Shown piece after piece: positions 1-12,029 of a stretch of DNA of 21,355 nucleotides. The translations under genes were made by a program, and so were the position numbers. Below the pieces are notes generated by a model, which searched no databases, was not told the DNA's origin, and saw only the letters and a program-made list of their open reading frames with translations. Origin of the DNA: Suillus spraguei (taxonomy: Eukaryota; Basidiomycota; Agaricomycetes; Boletales; Suillaceae); the NCBI GenBank assembly GCA_016800925.1, contig JABCPU010000919.1, positions 1 to 21,355 on the forward strand, read 5' to 3'. How positions within the stretch are numbered: the stretch's first letter is position 1; every line of letters begins with the position of its first letter.

Positions 1-584
1 CGCAGGTTGGTGTCGGGTCCATTGCTGCTGGTGGCCGGTACGATAACCTGGTTGGTATGTTCACTGCCGCTGCCGCTGCTGAAGGGAAGAAGGCACCAGG
101 GCTCCCGTGTATTGGGGTCAGTATTGGTCTTGACCGTATCTTTGCAATTGTGTGGCCAAAGTGGGTCGAGAAGAGGATGCAGAGTAAAGAGACCATGGTA
201 TACGTGTTGGCTGCTGGTGATGGCTTGTTGGAAGAGCGGATTGCACTCGTGCAGGAACTCAGGGAAGCAGGCATAAAGGTTAGTCAAATTGTCGTTTTCC
301 AATTCATGTATTAACTCTTTTTTTTTTTTTTTCAGACTGACTTCCTCGCAAAGAGGAAACTGAAGCTCACTGCGCAGTTCATGGCTGGTGAAAAGGATGA
401 AGTTCCTTTTGCTGTGATTTTGGGCGGTGATGAGCTCAAGGAAGGTTTGGTGACTGTTAAAGAGCAAAAGTGGGAATTCGTAGATGGGAAGAAGACAAAA
501 GTTCAGTCGGCAGATCAAGGTATGAAGGTGCGGCGGGACGAACTGATTAGTTGGATCAAGCAAACACCTACATATCAAGGCTGG

Positions 585-605
<21 letters not shown>
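1..605 (+). CDS. Histidyl-tRNA synthetase, C-terminal part (5' end outside window)
   Basis: Class II synthetase that charges tRNA-His in cytosol and/or mitochondria. Two exons are visible: 3-278, and 336-605 after a 57-bp GT-AG intron with a long T run before its acceptor. The frame shows the His-specific motif AAGGRYDNL (codons from 24), then motif 3 as VSIGLDRIF, then the anticodon-binding domain (VYVLAAGDGLLEERIALVQ, later AVILGGDELKEG). The frame is open throughout, so this piece could belong to a working gene whose N-terminal half lies to the left. The last residues after QTPTYQ seem not to be native: from about 585 the DNA matches Sec23 in another frame, and the stop at 603-605 lies inside that Sec23 sequence. 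The enzyme is nearly full length at the C-terminus by comparison with other eukaryotic HisRS, so activity may survive. Identity is sure; functional status is not. Confidence 0.85.
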
Positions 606-3284
<2,679 letters not shown>

Positions 3285-3717
3285 GGTAGTACAGCCAGTG
3301 CTTCCCGGTCCATCGTTAAACCTAACTGGTGGCGGCCTTTTGTTAAGATATTCGTAGCGTTGAACACTGTATCATGCATACATATGTCTATCAAGGGGCA
3401 TTGTTGTTCCATAGATTTGTCTGTTATTGATGTGCATGAGATGTGCGAGTCGATTTCTGTTGCCAATGATGGTGAGGAATTGAGAAGCCTCGGCACACGA
3501 AAATCTTTGGATAAAGATATATATTGGAGCAATGATGGGGACTTAGGATACAGTTTGTGAGGCAGAAAATATGTGATTATTGATGCATAGACAATAGTGA
3601 ATTGCAGGAATGTAAGTAGATGCGGTCGTGAGTACGTGAACACAAACATTGCAGTGAGACGAATACCATATCATCAAGCAGCAATGAAGAGAAAAAGCTA
3701 GGCTAACGCATTCAATA
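3285..3717. other. 3' flank of the amidase pseudogene, no gene recognised
   Basis: AT-rich sequence. The longest frame crossing it is an antisense frame (3158-3649) whose first part overlaps the amidase exon and which resembles nothing I recognise. It probably contains the old amidase 3' UTR. Confidence 0.5.
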
Positions 3718-4212
3718 GCAAAAATCACGCAAAATCAAGCCTAGTCCAAACGAGTTTTTCGCCTAGAGCCACCCATGACATTAAGCAAAATCAAGGCATT
3801 CCATAGCAAAAACATAGCAAACATTACGCAAAATCAAGCCAAGTCCGAACAAGGTTTTCGCCTAAAGCTACGCTTCAGATCAAACAAAATCAAGAGCAAA
3901 ATCAAGCAAAGTCAAGCCCAGTCCTGACGAGGTTTTGATCAAACGAAACAAAATAAAATCAAGCAATCCAATAGCAAAAATCACGCAAAATCAAGCCCAG
4001 TCCTGACGAGGTTTTCGCCAAAGCTACGCTTCAGATCAGACAAAAATCAAGCAAAGTCAAGCCCAGTCCTGACGAGGTTTTCGCCTAAAGCTACGCTTCA
4101 GATCAAACAAAAATCAAGCAAAGTCAAGACCAGTCCTGACAACGTTTTCGCCTAAAGCTACACCTCAAATCAAGCAAAATCAAGCAAAGTCTGAACAAGG
4201 TTTTCGCCTCAG
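3718..4212. repeat. Minisatellite, ~65-bp unit, degenerate
   Basis: Direct repeats of roughly 60-95 bp, built from AAAATCAAGC-type blocks followed by CCAGTCCTGACGAGG, TTTTCGCCTAAAGC and TACGCTTCAGATCAA. The core TTTTCGCC occurs six times (near 3757, 3855, 4013, 4077, 4143 and 4200), and a truncated unit lies near 3935. The best-matched neighbours, from about 3990 to 4140, differ at only a few positions, while the outer units are more diverged. No coding frame spans it. Confidence 0.85.
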
Positions 4213-4426
4213 CCTATGCATCACCCCAGACAACGATAAGGATAAGCGATACAATAGTCAAGACTCCAATAGCAAAAGACGAGCATAAGAAACGCCATAC
4301 CATAGACTACGATAACTATACAAGACAACACTATATGATAACATAACATACAATACAATAGCAATACAATACCATACGATCACATACGATAACAATACAA
4401 TAGTCAAGGATAACAATAACAGGACT
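4213..4426. repeat. Low-complexity A-rich tract with ATACAATA/CGATAAC motifs
   Basis: Short, irregular repetition of ACAATA, CATACGAT and GATAAC, strongly C/A-biased on the plus strand. No open frame and no recognisable element. Confidence 0.6.
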
Positions 4427-4494
4427 ATCTATATGAGTTGAAACATTATGGGGGCATAATATCTATATGAGTTGAAACATTATGGGGGCATAAT
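4427..4494. repeat. Perfect tandem duplication, 2 x 34 bp
   Basis: The 34-bp unit beginning ATCTATATGAGTTG and ending GGGGGCATAAT occurs at 4427-4460 and again, without change, at 4461-4494. Perfect identity suggests a recent slippage event. Confidence 0.93.
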
Positions 4495-5005
4495 GTTTTC
4501 CTCGAGGAAAGGAAAAGGAAAGGGAAGAGGAAATTATATAATTGGTTAGAAAAGGAAAGAGGAAAATAAATAATTGTTTTATAATTGGTTAGCAATGCTA
4601 AGGTGAAAATAATCAATTGTTATTAGTGTACATCACATAATTGTATACACAATCATTGGTGGTAAAGGTGATTACATAAGGAAGAGGAAGGCAAGGGAAG
4701 GGAAGAGGCAGGAAGGAAAGGAAAGGGAAGAGGAAGGAAAGGGAAGGGAACAAAATTATGTAAAGGAAAAGGAAAAATGTAATGGAGAAGGAGAGGAAAT
4801 AGTAATGGGGAAGGAAAGGAAATTATGTAATCAAGAAGGAAAGGAAATTATGTAATGGGGATGGGAAGGAAATATGTAATGAAGAAGGAAAGGAAATTAT
4901 GTAATGGGAAGGAAAGGAAATTATGTAATGGGGAAGGAAAGGAAATTATGTAATGAAGAAGGAAAGGAAATTATGTAATGAAGAAGGAAAGGAAATTATG
5001 TAGCA
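4495..5005. repeat. Purine-rich satellite (GGAAAGGAAATTATGTAATG units)
   Basis: Almost unbroken G/A-rich top strand. From about 4790 to 5003 a ~25-bp unit, GAAGGAAAGGAAATTATGTA plus ATGGG or ATGAA, repeats about nine times. The part upstream is made of looser AGGAAAGG runs. Non-coding; could form triplex or unusual structure, but that is inference. Confidence 0.85.
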
Positions 5006-5017
5006 CTCATAAACCTT

Positions 5018-5245
5018 ACCAAGAAAGATATACCCTTCCAGTTTCCCAGTTGGTCTTCCTACATATAGCAAATTGATCTCCCCAATGGACACTGGGCATA
5101 ATGATGAGAAAGAGGAGAAGTTGCTTGAGAGATGTCCTCCTGGCCATGAGAGAACAAAGTAAAGTTGGTTGACATACCCACCACAATTCTCAATGTATCT
5201 GGTGCCATCATCACATGGTACCTTCCAGATGCCCTGACCAACACA
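5018..5245 (+). pseudogene. Fragment of a repeated Agaricomycete ORF family
   Basis: Two overlapping plus-strand frames look like one decayed protein: the first contains PTYSKLISPMDTGHNDEKEE and CPPGHERTK, then after a 1-nt shift near 5158 the second reads KLVDIPTTILNVSGAIITWY followed by LPDALTN. This pattern (a CPP element, then a hydrophobic strand and WYLP) resembles the N-terminal part of a large family of hypothetical proteins in mushroom genomes that I associate from memory with TET/JBP-like 2-oxoglutarate oxygenases. The oxygenase core is not visible downstream. A possible intron donor (CAG/GTGTGT) follows at 5246. The antisense frame across the same stretch looks like a shadow. Family assignment is tentative. 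Confidence 0.4.
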
Positions 5246-5540
5246 ACCCAGGTGTGTAATATACATTGTTACTCAATGGATATTGGTGACAAAACTTGAT
5301 GAGTTCACACCTTTGGTGAAGTGTGCACCTCACTGCATCTTTCTCATGCTTAAGCACACCTTGAAGGCACTCAGGTGCACATGTAATAGTGGAGAGGTTA
5401 GGGATTTCTCAAGCAAGCCTCATAGTGTCTTAGTGGGCTCATTTTTCTTATCATATAATGGACCCTTGTCATGTAATTTTCCCTTCATTCCCTCATCCTT
5501 CCTTTGGATAGCAGCTGAGCGAGGTGTCAAGATACAATCT

Positions 5541-5607
5541 AGCCTGGGCTGTAGATGAACCACAGCCTAAGCTAGTATGCGAGTCTTGCGCTCTACCTAG
5601 TCTGCTT
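5541..5607 (-). other. tRNA-like / possible SINE head (weak)
   Basis: On the minus strand, 5607-5590 reads AAGCAGACTAGGTAGAGC, matching a tRNA D-arm/A-box (TAGCTCAGTCGGTAGAGC) at 13 of 18 positions. It is followed at tRNA-like distance by a hairpin (5567-5547, GGCTGT...ACAGCC) whose loop carries GGTTC as in a B-box. The anticodon stem pairs poorly and there is no acceptor stem, so it is not a functional tRNA. Confidence 0.25.
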
Positions 5608-6962
5608 CACTTGCAAAGGCAAGAACACTCGACCCTAAAGGGAATGCTAGTAAGTATAGTCCAATAATACCCAACCTGAGGTGCAAGAATGCCGTTGGAG
5701 GTAGCAAGATGCTAGCAGTGACCTCCAGTTCGTGAGAAACTAGCAGTAAAATTAGCAGTAAGCATGGGAATGCAGTAGACAAGTGGTAGCATTAACAGTA
5801 AAACTGCGGTATAGCGTGGGAACTTCTCTGGTAAACAAGCAGTCAAGTAGTGTGAAGCGTGGGAAAGCGTTAGCACAAGCGGTCAAGTGCAGGAAAGTGG
5901 TAAAGAGCGGTGGTGCATCAAGCGGTAAAGCAATTTTTAGAGACAGTGACTTCAGTAGAAGACTTTATTCCATTAGAGACAGTAGTGGTGACTATTCCCA
6001 AGTACCATGTGTACTATAGGAGGGAAGTTAGCAAAGAGTACAGGTACCTAGGAATTTTATATGAAAGAATAGCTACAGAGACAGAAGTGATAGGATAAAC
6101 ATGCAGCAGATATGTAATGAGACTGCACTACAGTTTACAAAACATAATGTACCAGCAAGACTGGATGGACATTGGATGGATGGTAAATCTTGCTTGAGGA
6201 TGCCTAATGGATTCATGGAGATTCCCGAAGATCACTGCTTTATGGGTTAGTTGCCGTAGTACAGCCGCTAAGCTGCAACGAGGCTTTCAGAGTGCGGAAC
6301 GATACCGTTAGATAGGGGTAAATGCATGGTAAAGTGGTACAACATAGGATGGTGAAGCCAAAGGTTAAGGATAATGATTGCTGGTTGACTCCTATATAAA
6401 AATATGCCATTTTGAGCTCAGCGTGAGTTTGCTCATCACAACAATATACACCACTTTTACTTAGTTTTGTCAATTGGATGTCAAATGGTACCTACAGAAG
6501 AAATTTTGGGCAGCTACTGATTTGCTCACTCCAAGCCTCAAAAATAGTGTAAAGGTTGATGGCAATTGGCAAATCAATCAAGAGTGGTTCAAACACAGCT
6601 CTGAAAATGTTGGCTTAACTCCTAGTGTGACAAACATTTTGGTGCTGATCTTGAAACCCTATCTTTTGACACACATCTAAAGTCTATGGCCATCTTGCCC
6701 CTTTAGCACGAGACGCCAGCATCACACACTTACTGCAGACCATACTGACCTGCTGGTCCACATTCCATGAATCAATGTCCTTCCATGTCCTTGCCTTGTC
6801 CACATAGCTCTATTTGGTGCATAGTTTGTACATGTGTCACATACCATATTTCACACCCCATCTCCACTATGATCTCTGGCCCTGATCTCCATAACTCCGG
6901 ACCTCCGCAGCTAGCCTGCTCGCCTTACACACTTCCTAGTCCACTCTGAGCACAGTCTCACC
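5608..6962. other. Spacer with relics, no assignable gene
   Basis: From 5640 to 5935 the top strand repeats AGCAGTAAA, GCGTGGGAA and GCGGTAAAG motifs loosely, perhaps an eroded satellite. Short plus-strand frames at 5910-6098 and 6474-6680 (the latter contains EWFKHSSENVGLTPSVTN) have protein-like composition and may be transposon debris, but I recognise no family. From about 6690 the top strand becomes pyrimidine-rich. Confidence 0.4.
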
Positions 6963-7012
6963 CATTATTATGTCTGGACTTTCTCACCATTATTATGTCT
7001 GGACTTTCTCTC
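6963..7012. repeat. Tandem duplication, 2 x 25 bp
   Basis: CATTATTATGTCTGGACTTT followed by CTCAC at 6963-6987 is repeated at 6988-7012 with one change near the end (CTCTC). Confidence 0.88.
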
Positions 7013-7521
7013 CTCTTATATCTTAGGGTATGTCCTTGTCTCCGGCTCTCAATTCCATCTGGATAATCTATTCTGTACATACCTCATCTCTGAGTTCATA
7101 TACTTATGTTCTGTTGAACTAACTAATGTGTTCCTGCATGGTACATACATAGCCTTGGACTTTGCTTACTGATCCATACCTATGTTCCCTATAGTATATA
7201 AACTCGCACTTTTCCCTAGGCCAAACATTTGACCCTTTGTTATATTATGCTTTCCTATCTTTATCCCTGTTCACCTCCAGCTCTACCTTTGGTAGTCTTC
7301 CTCTGTTTGTCTCTACTCTGGACTTTGTCTGTAGTAGCCTGTACCCTCTTTACATGATCTCTGGACCTACTCCTCTATAGTAGGGCAACACTTCCCCCCA
7401 GATCCATGGAGCTCCCCTTCTCTGTTCCTCTACTCCTCATCCTCTGGACCTTCTATCTCCGGTCCTGTCCTACCCTATCCTTGACCTCCTGTGGGTCATC
7501 TTTCCCCCTGGAGCTTCGCTC
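7013..7521. other. Pyrimidine-rich non-coding stretch
   Basis: The top strand is dominated by C and T (CCTCTGGACC, CTCCGGTCC, CTACTCCT runs), with no long frame. It abuts the 3' end of the minus-strand ParB/Srx-like gene, so a UTR of that gene may lie inside. Confidence 0.5.
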
Positions 7522-10500
7522 CTAATTATATCGCAAGAAGACCTACATTTCAATATATATATGTGCAAATAGAAAACTCACCGTCGTATGCGAATCATGA
7601 AGAGATGGTGGAAGAATGACAGGGAGAACAGTTGTGTCCTTCGACATGTTGAAAGCAAGCTCTGGGTTGTCTGCTAACAAGCGGTTCCATTGACGAGACA
7701 TGTTGATGTAGAATCCCTAATAAATATGACAAGTCAGGTGTAGATATGATAATGAATGGTAATTGGGATAAAATGAATGGGAGATGCGCTCACTACAGTT
7801 GTGAAAGCGGCCACTGACTTGCATGAGATCAGCGAGGGGTCTAGCAAGATCTGCCGACATATCAGAGTTGGGGACACATGATGCCTTCGCTCCTGGCATG
7901 TTGCTAATCATATTGATGAGCTTCTGCAGAGCTGCCAGGTCTGCAATCTCTGAGGCAAGACGCTCCTCAGAGTGACGCTGCACCTGAATGAACTCATCAT
8001 GCATGTCGCAGATGACATCAGTTGGGTCGTCCAAAGCTTTGTCGAGAGTAAGTCCGTCATGCCATTTCCATTCTTTTACCGTGACGAGCTTCCTGTTACT
8101 TGTGAGTGTCTGCTTAGGCCGGACAGCTTCGGTGAGTTCCAGCTTGAAAACCCGTCATAATGCGCCAATGGTAGGGTCCGCCAACAGCTGGGGACGGTAT
8201 TGCTCGGCATACACACGTTCCATTATGATTGCTTGAACGCAAGGCATGGAGTCTTGTACATAGTTCTTCGTCTTCGAGCTCGTCCAGTCCCACGAGGTGA
8301 CATGCAACGCTAACGTGCCAACGATGGCCATGGACTCACCAGATAAGTCCTTTGGTTCTATGACTCCCTTTTGCCTCCTCGCCTGAACTAGACCCATCAG
8401 CTGGTTGCACAACACCATCTCAGTGCTTTGCATGAGGCCGATGGCTGCTTCAAAAGATTTTTTGTCATGTAGGCGAGGGTCCATGGTCTGTGCGATTCTC
8501 AACATTGCATTGTTGAGTTGCAGGACCATGTTGTTCCTGTACCTTCATATGTAGTCGACGATCTGTATATTCAGTCCGTTCAGTACGTCAATCAAGTCTA
8601 ATCTATTACTGCTCACCTGAACGGCCACAACGCATGACTGAAGCCTTGGTTCCACATGCACATTGCATAACATCACAGCAGACCAGTTGTCCATAGTGTG
8701 CATTTTGCCATGCAAAATGCGCCAGTAATCAAGTAGGGGCTCAAACCATCTACTGATCTGTTGTTCAAGTAAATATTGAGATATATATCTGTGAATGTAT
8801 GTGTGAGCTTACCTCCGCAATCGCTAATTGAATCTTCGTTAGACTGCTCCAAATGTAGTCCAACATCCACCCCGTCAACAAGGGCTCGGGTACATGGTTA
8901 GAATCCTCTTCTGGAGCGAGATGGAGCTCAAGGTGAGCGGTGATGCTGTCTAGATGCTTGAGGATGGCATTTTCCTCAATCTCATTGGGCTTTTTGTCAG
9001 CCAGTGACCATACGCTTCGCAAGGTAAATATGACGTTAGAGCGATACTTGCTGAGGGCTTCAACATATGTGGGGGACATCGTCAGCAAAGTATTCTTGAC
9101 CCCATGAAATGCAGATTCTGTGTGCTTATTGATTTTAGGCATCACATCTGCCCAGATCAAGATATCCACCTCCTCGATACTTGGAATGTCTGTCAATAAT
9201 TCTCGCAAGCTTGCGAGTTTCTCGCATGCTGGGACAACTCCCCTTTCTGCCTTGTTGAGCAAGTGAGTGATTTCACCGTATGAAGGAAATGAATCTTGAC
9301 ATGCGAGTATGTGTAGTGTCAGGCAGCGACTTTCCATCAAGACAACATATACCTTCAGATATGGTCAGTGTCTTCAATACTCGCCACTCAATGATGTGTA
9401 CTTACGCCCATGCAAATGTCAATGGATTTCGAGAGCCATGTCACAGAGAATTCGCGTCGCCTTTGATAGTGAGATCCCAATTGCAGGAGATGCCTAAAAA
9501 GTGTATAGCAAAGCCCCGTCTCATGCAAGACCTTTTGTAGATGTGCGTTCTTGTCTTTCTCTGTCCGCACGTCTATAAGCATTGAATGTGCTAATTCATC
9601 CCGTTCATTGGGGCAGCCTTCAGGTAAGCTGCCCATATATCCTTCAAGACAGTGACCAGGACTTCCTCTTCTGTTTGCTTGTACTTGTGTAGGGTACTGT
9701 TGCTGCTTAGGTGGTTTGCTAACCTGTCTCCTTTGGCCAGCAGTTTGTCTGTTACACGGTATGTCAGTATCTTACTTCTGTTATACCTAGAGTCGTATAC
9801 GACTCTAGGATGCGTTCACAACTGTTCTATGCATGGAAAAGGACACTCACTGCTATCGTACACGATGATGCCCCATTTGCCCAGGTCCATGAGCGTTCCA
9901 AGGACTGTCGACAGTTGTTGCCGACAGTTGTCGTACTCTACCTTATGGTCCTCGGTAGTGTGCTTCAATCCCTTTATCCTCTCAATCTTCTTTGTTAACA
10001 ATGTCTTTTCGTCTTGCAGACTGCGATGGTACTTTCATAGAGCTGACAATCGATGTTGTCCCGACGCAACAACAATGATGTCTTGGTTGCTAATCTTCAG
10101 TTCTGGTACTACATCAGGATCCGAGAAGTCGCTCGCAAGAGCATGGCAGTTTCCAATGCACTTCTTGGAGATGATGATGGGGATCGCAGTAACGTCTTTC
10201 ATTGGCACGATTCCTTTCGTTTTGAATGCTGATATTAATTTGTTTGTCTCTGTTTCGTTCTCAGGACGATCATTGTAAATGCTGAATTTAAATTGGTGGG
10301 CAAACGTCAAGATATTCAGCCATGCAATGCCAGCCTTACATTTAGCAACCGAGGTATCCAATCTTTGCGTCTCTTTCCCCAAGTCATTCTCAGGCACTTC
10401 TGCTCTCACAGGTCTTGTATCCAATTGAAGGTTGGCTACTGATCCCACCTGATAAGTGTTTAACATTTCATTTCAGTATGTCTTCTCATCTTCCTTAGAA

Positions 10501-10561
10501 TTCGACTCACCGCTGATGTTCCGGTCTTCTTTCCACCAGATCTTCTACCCTTGGGAGGCAT
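7522..10561 (-). pseudogene. ParB/sulfiredoxin-like domain protein, ~857 codons, interrupted
   Basis: Start ATG 10561-10559 (MPPKGRRSGGKKTG). Exons by splice sites and phase: 10561-10511, 10448-9851, 9748-9406, 9352-8813, 8757-8617, 8562-7819, 7716-7582, 7542-7522; the last two are less sure. At residues ~96-155 the pattern GIVPMKDVTAIPIII, then IIVVASGQHRLSAL, fits the ParB/sulfiredoxin fold: a strand-helix unit and a G-x-H-R phosphate-binding loop. The remainder is rich in predicted helices (KTLLTKKIERIKGLK, LNNAMLRIAQTMD) with no motif I know. Lesions: in-frame TGA at 10037-10035, 8547-8545 and 8157-8155, plus a 1-nt loss in a C run near 9610. Exon phases agree across all other junctions once that base is counted, so the gene decayed recently. 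Function unknown; nucleic-acid or nucleotide binding is only suggested by the fold. Confidence 0.68.
9786..9809. repeat. Perfect 24-bp palindrome inside an intron
   Basis: CCTAGAGTCGTA and its exact reverse complement TACGACTCTAGG abut without spacer. It lies inside the second intron (9850-9749) of the ParB/Srx-like gene. Confidence 0.9.
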
Positions 10562-10747
10562 TGTTAATGTATATAGTGATTGATGATGATGATTGTATCA
10601 ACGAAACAAGGTTCGTCTCATTATCTGATGTCCTACAACTCAGATTGAAATATGCCCTCTGCCCTACGCCCTTCCTTCCTCACCCGGCCTGACAGCTGCC
10701 CTTGGTTTGCAAATACATTGAGTATCCGCGAAGGTCACCTGACCTGA

Positions 10748-10755
10748 TCACGTGA
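10748..10755. promoter_or_regulatory. E-box palindrome TCACGTGA upstream of the ParB/Srx-like gene
   Basis: A CACGTG core lies about 190 bp upstream of the ATG at 10561, in the expected promoter region. bHLH factors of the Cbf1/Pho4 type bind such sites in fungi. A single 8-bp match can occur by chance. Confidence 0.3.
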
Positions 10756-10954
10756 TTAATTTTATTACATTTTAATCACATTTGATTTGTTTATATACCA
10801 TATTATGTACCTATCACCACACTCACTACTGTTGTGAGGGCGGGTTATACATACAATTATATATAGTATACTTGCTACATTATAATTATGGGCGTACCAT
10901 AATGTGTACCACTTTCACTACTGTTTTATATGCGGTGTATATCCACATATTGAT

Positions 10955-11108
10955 TCATAGCATGAGTATATCAAGCTAAGTTAATAAACCAACCATGTAA
11001 TAAAGACTTTATTTATGTATGAAGTATATACATGTATATACTTCACATAAATAAACTCTGTAATACATGGTTGGTTTATTAACTTGGCTTGATATACTCA
11101 TGCTATGA
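10955..11108. mobile_element. Foldback / MITE-like element
   Basis: Two arms of about 65-75 bp form a near-perfect inverted repeat: TCATAGCATGAGTATATCAA begins the left arm and its complement ends the right arm. The centre is the perfect palindrome GAAGTATATAC/ATGT/ATACTTC region near 11030. Arms differ by a few substitutions and 1-nt indels. A TA dinucleotide at each edge (10958-10959 and 11104-11105) would fit TA target duplication, but it could equally be part of the arms. No coding capacity. Confidence 0.7.
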
Positions 11109-11303
11109 GTATTTTCTGGTTGCTCAGTGCTCTATGTGTTGGTTATAATATTGTATTTAGACTATTTATTACTGTTTTGTAGGGCTTAAGGTAGATTATA
11201 TATGAAGGTTTTGATGACCTACTTGAATATGAAGTTGTTTTTATGGCCCTTAGGGGTAACCAAACCACGTTTTATACCTAACCCATTTACAGAAATCCTA
11301 TAT
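11109..11303. other. AT-rich spacer, nothing recognised
   Basis: No frame with protein-like content. Its right edge (11303/11304) is the breakpoint where Sec23 homology starts on the minus strand. Confidence 0.5.
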
Positions 11304-12029
11304 AATGCTAGGAGAGTTCGCTTCTGCAAAATTCCGAGCGATTGTGGTGACATGCAAACACATTTGCCCCGATGAGTGCTGATGATGGGTAACGAATTGA
11401 ATAAGACCCCTTGATCCGGGGGACAATGGCTGGCCCGCAGGAGTAACGACCTCGAAGTAAATGGCAGCAGATGTCCTAGGTGTGATGGAGTTGATTCGCC
11501 AGGCTGATGTTTGACCCATACCGATTTCCATCTCGCCAACGCAGGCAGATTTCTTCCCAGCGGAGATTGCATGTCCGATAAGGCCAGAAACCTTCAGTTC
11601 TTTAGCTGTCTAAATAAATTCAAGTCAAAAAGTTGTGTAGAGTATGCGAGGCGACTTGCCTGTACGTCAAACGTCGCATTAAAACCCATCTGCAAGATGT
11701 CCTGGTCGTCCTTATTGAACATGCGCAGGAAGCTTTGCTTGAGAATCGACGTGGCAAACGAATCAAATAGGACGATGACGCCGTTCGTCCTTCATCTCCA
11801 GCAAGCCCACTTGATCCAAGCAGCCAGCAAATAGATCGACAGCGTGACCATTATTGGACGCTCTCTTCGCCGGACATTCATAGAACTAAAAACAGAGAGA
11901 ACTATGATGCTATCAAACATTGTTTCACTAATCTAGGACAAACCTTTAATGCACGTTTGTAGTGCTTGACGCTGTCCCGTTCGATGTCGTGATGAGAGCG
12001 GATAGGTTCCTTGAGTTCGTTACTGACAA
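11304..12029 (-). pseudogene. Sec23 (COPII coat) fragment, copy 2 (inverted)
   Basis: Inverted copy of 749-1485, nearly identical over exons and introns, including the GC-donor intron. In transcription order the exons read [20 protein letters not shown], then [19 protein letters not shown], then, after the GC-AG intron, [11 protein letters not shown] and [15 protein letters not shown]. Homology stops at 11304 after [10 protein letters not shown]. It lacks the copy 1 deletions at about 767 and 1041 but has its own 14-bp deletion near 11791 (between LLEMK and TNGVIV) that shifts the frame. The upstream edge at 12029 is joined to the start of a HisRS intron. It lacks both ends of the protein, so it is inactive. 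Confidence 0.87.

Noticed and set aside
3718..4212. CRISPR-like array
   Set aside because: Repeats are degenerate and contiguous, without uniform unique spacers, and the genome is eukaryotic: this is a minisatellite.
8155..10037. TGA read as a sense codon (alternative genetic code)
   Set aside because: TGA also ends frames normally here (amidase stop at 3282-3284), the affected sites look like mutated CGA, and the same genes carry frameshifts or TAG stops.
9652..10278. Plus-strand open frame of 208 codons
   Set aside because: It lies antisense to exon 2 of the ParB/Srx-like gene, whose minus frame has family-like motifs and consistent splice phases; the plus frame has Cys/Ser/Leu-rich shadow composition.
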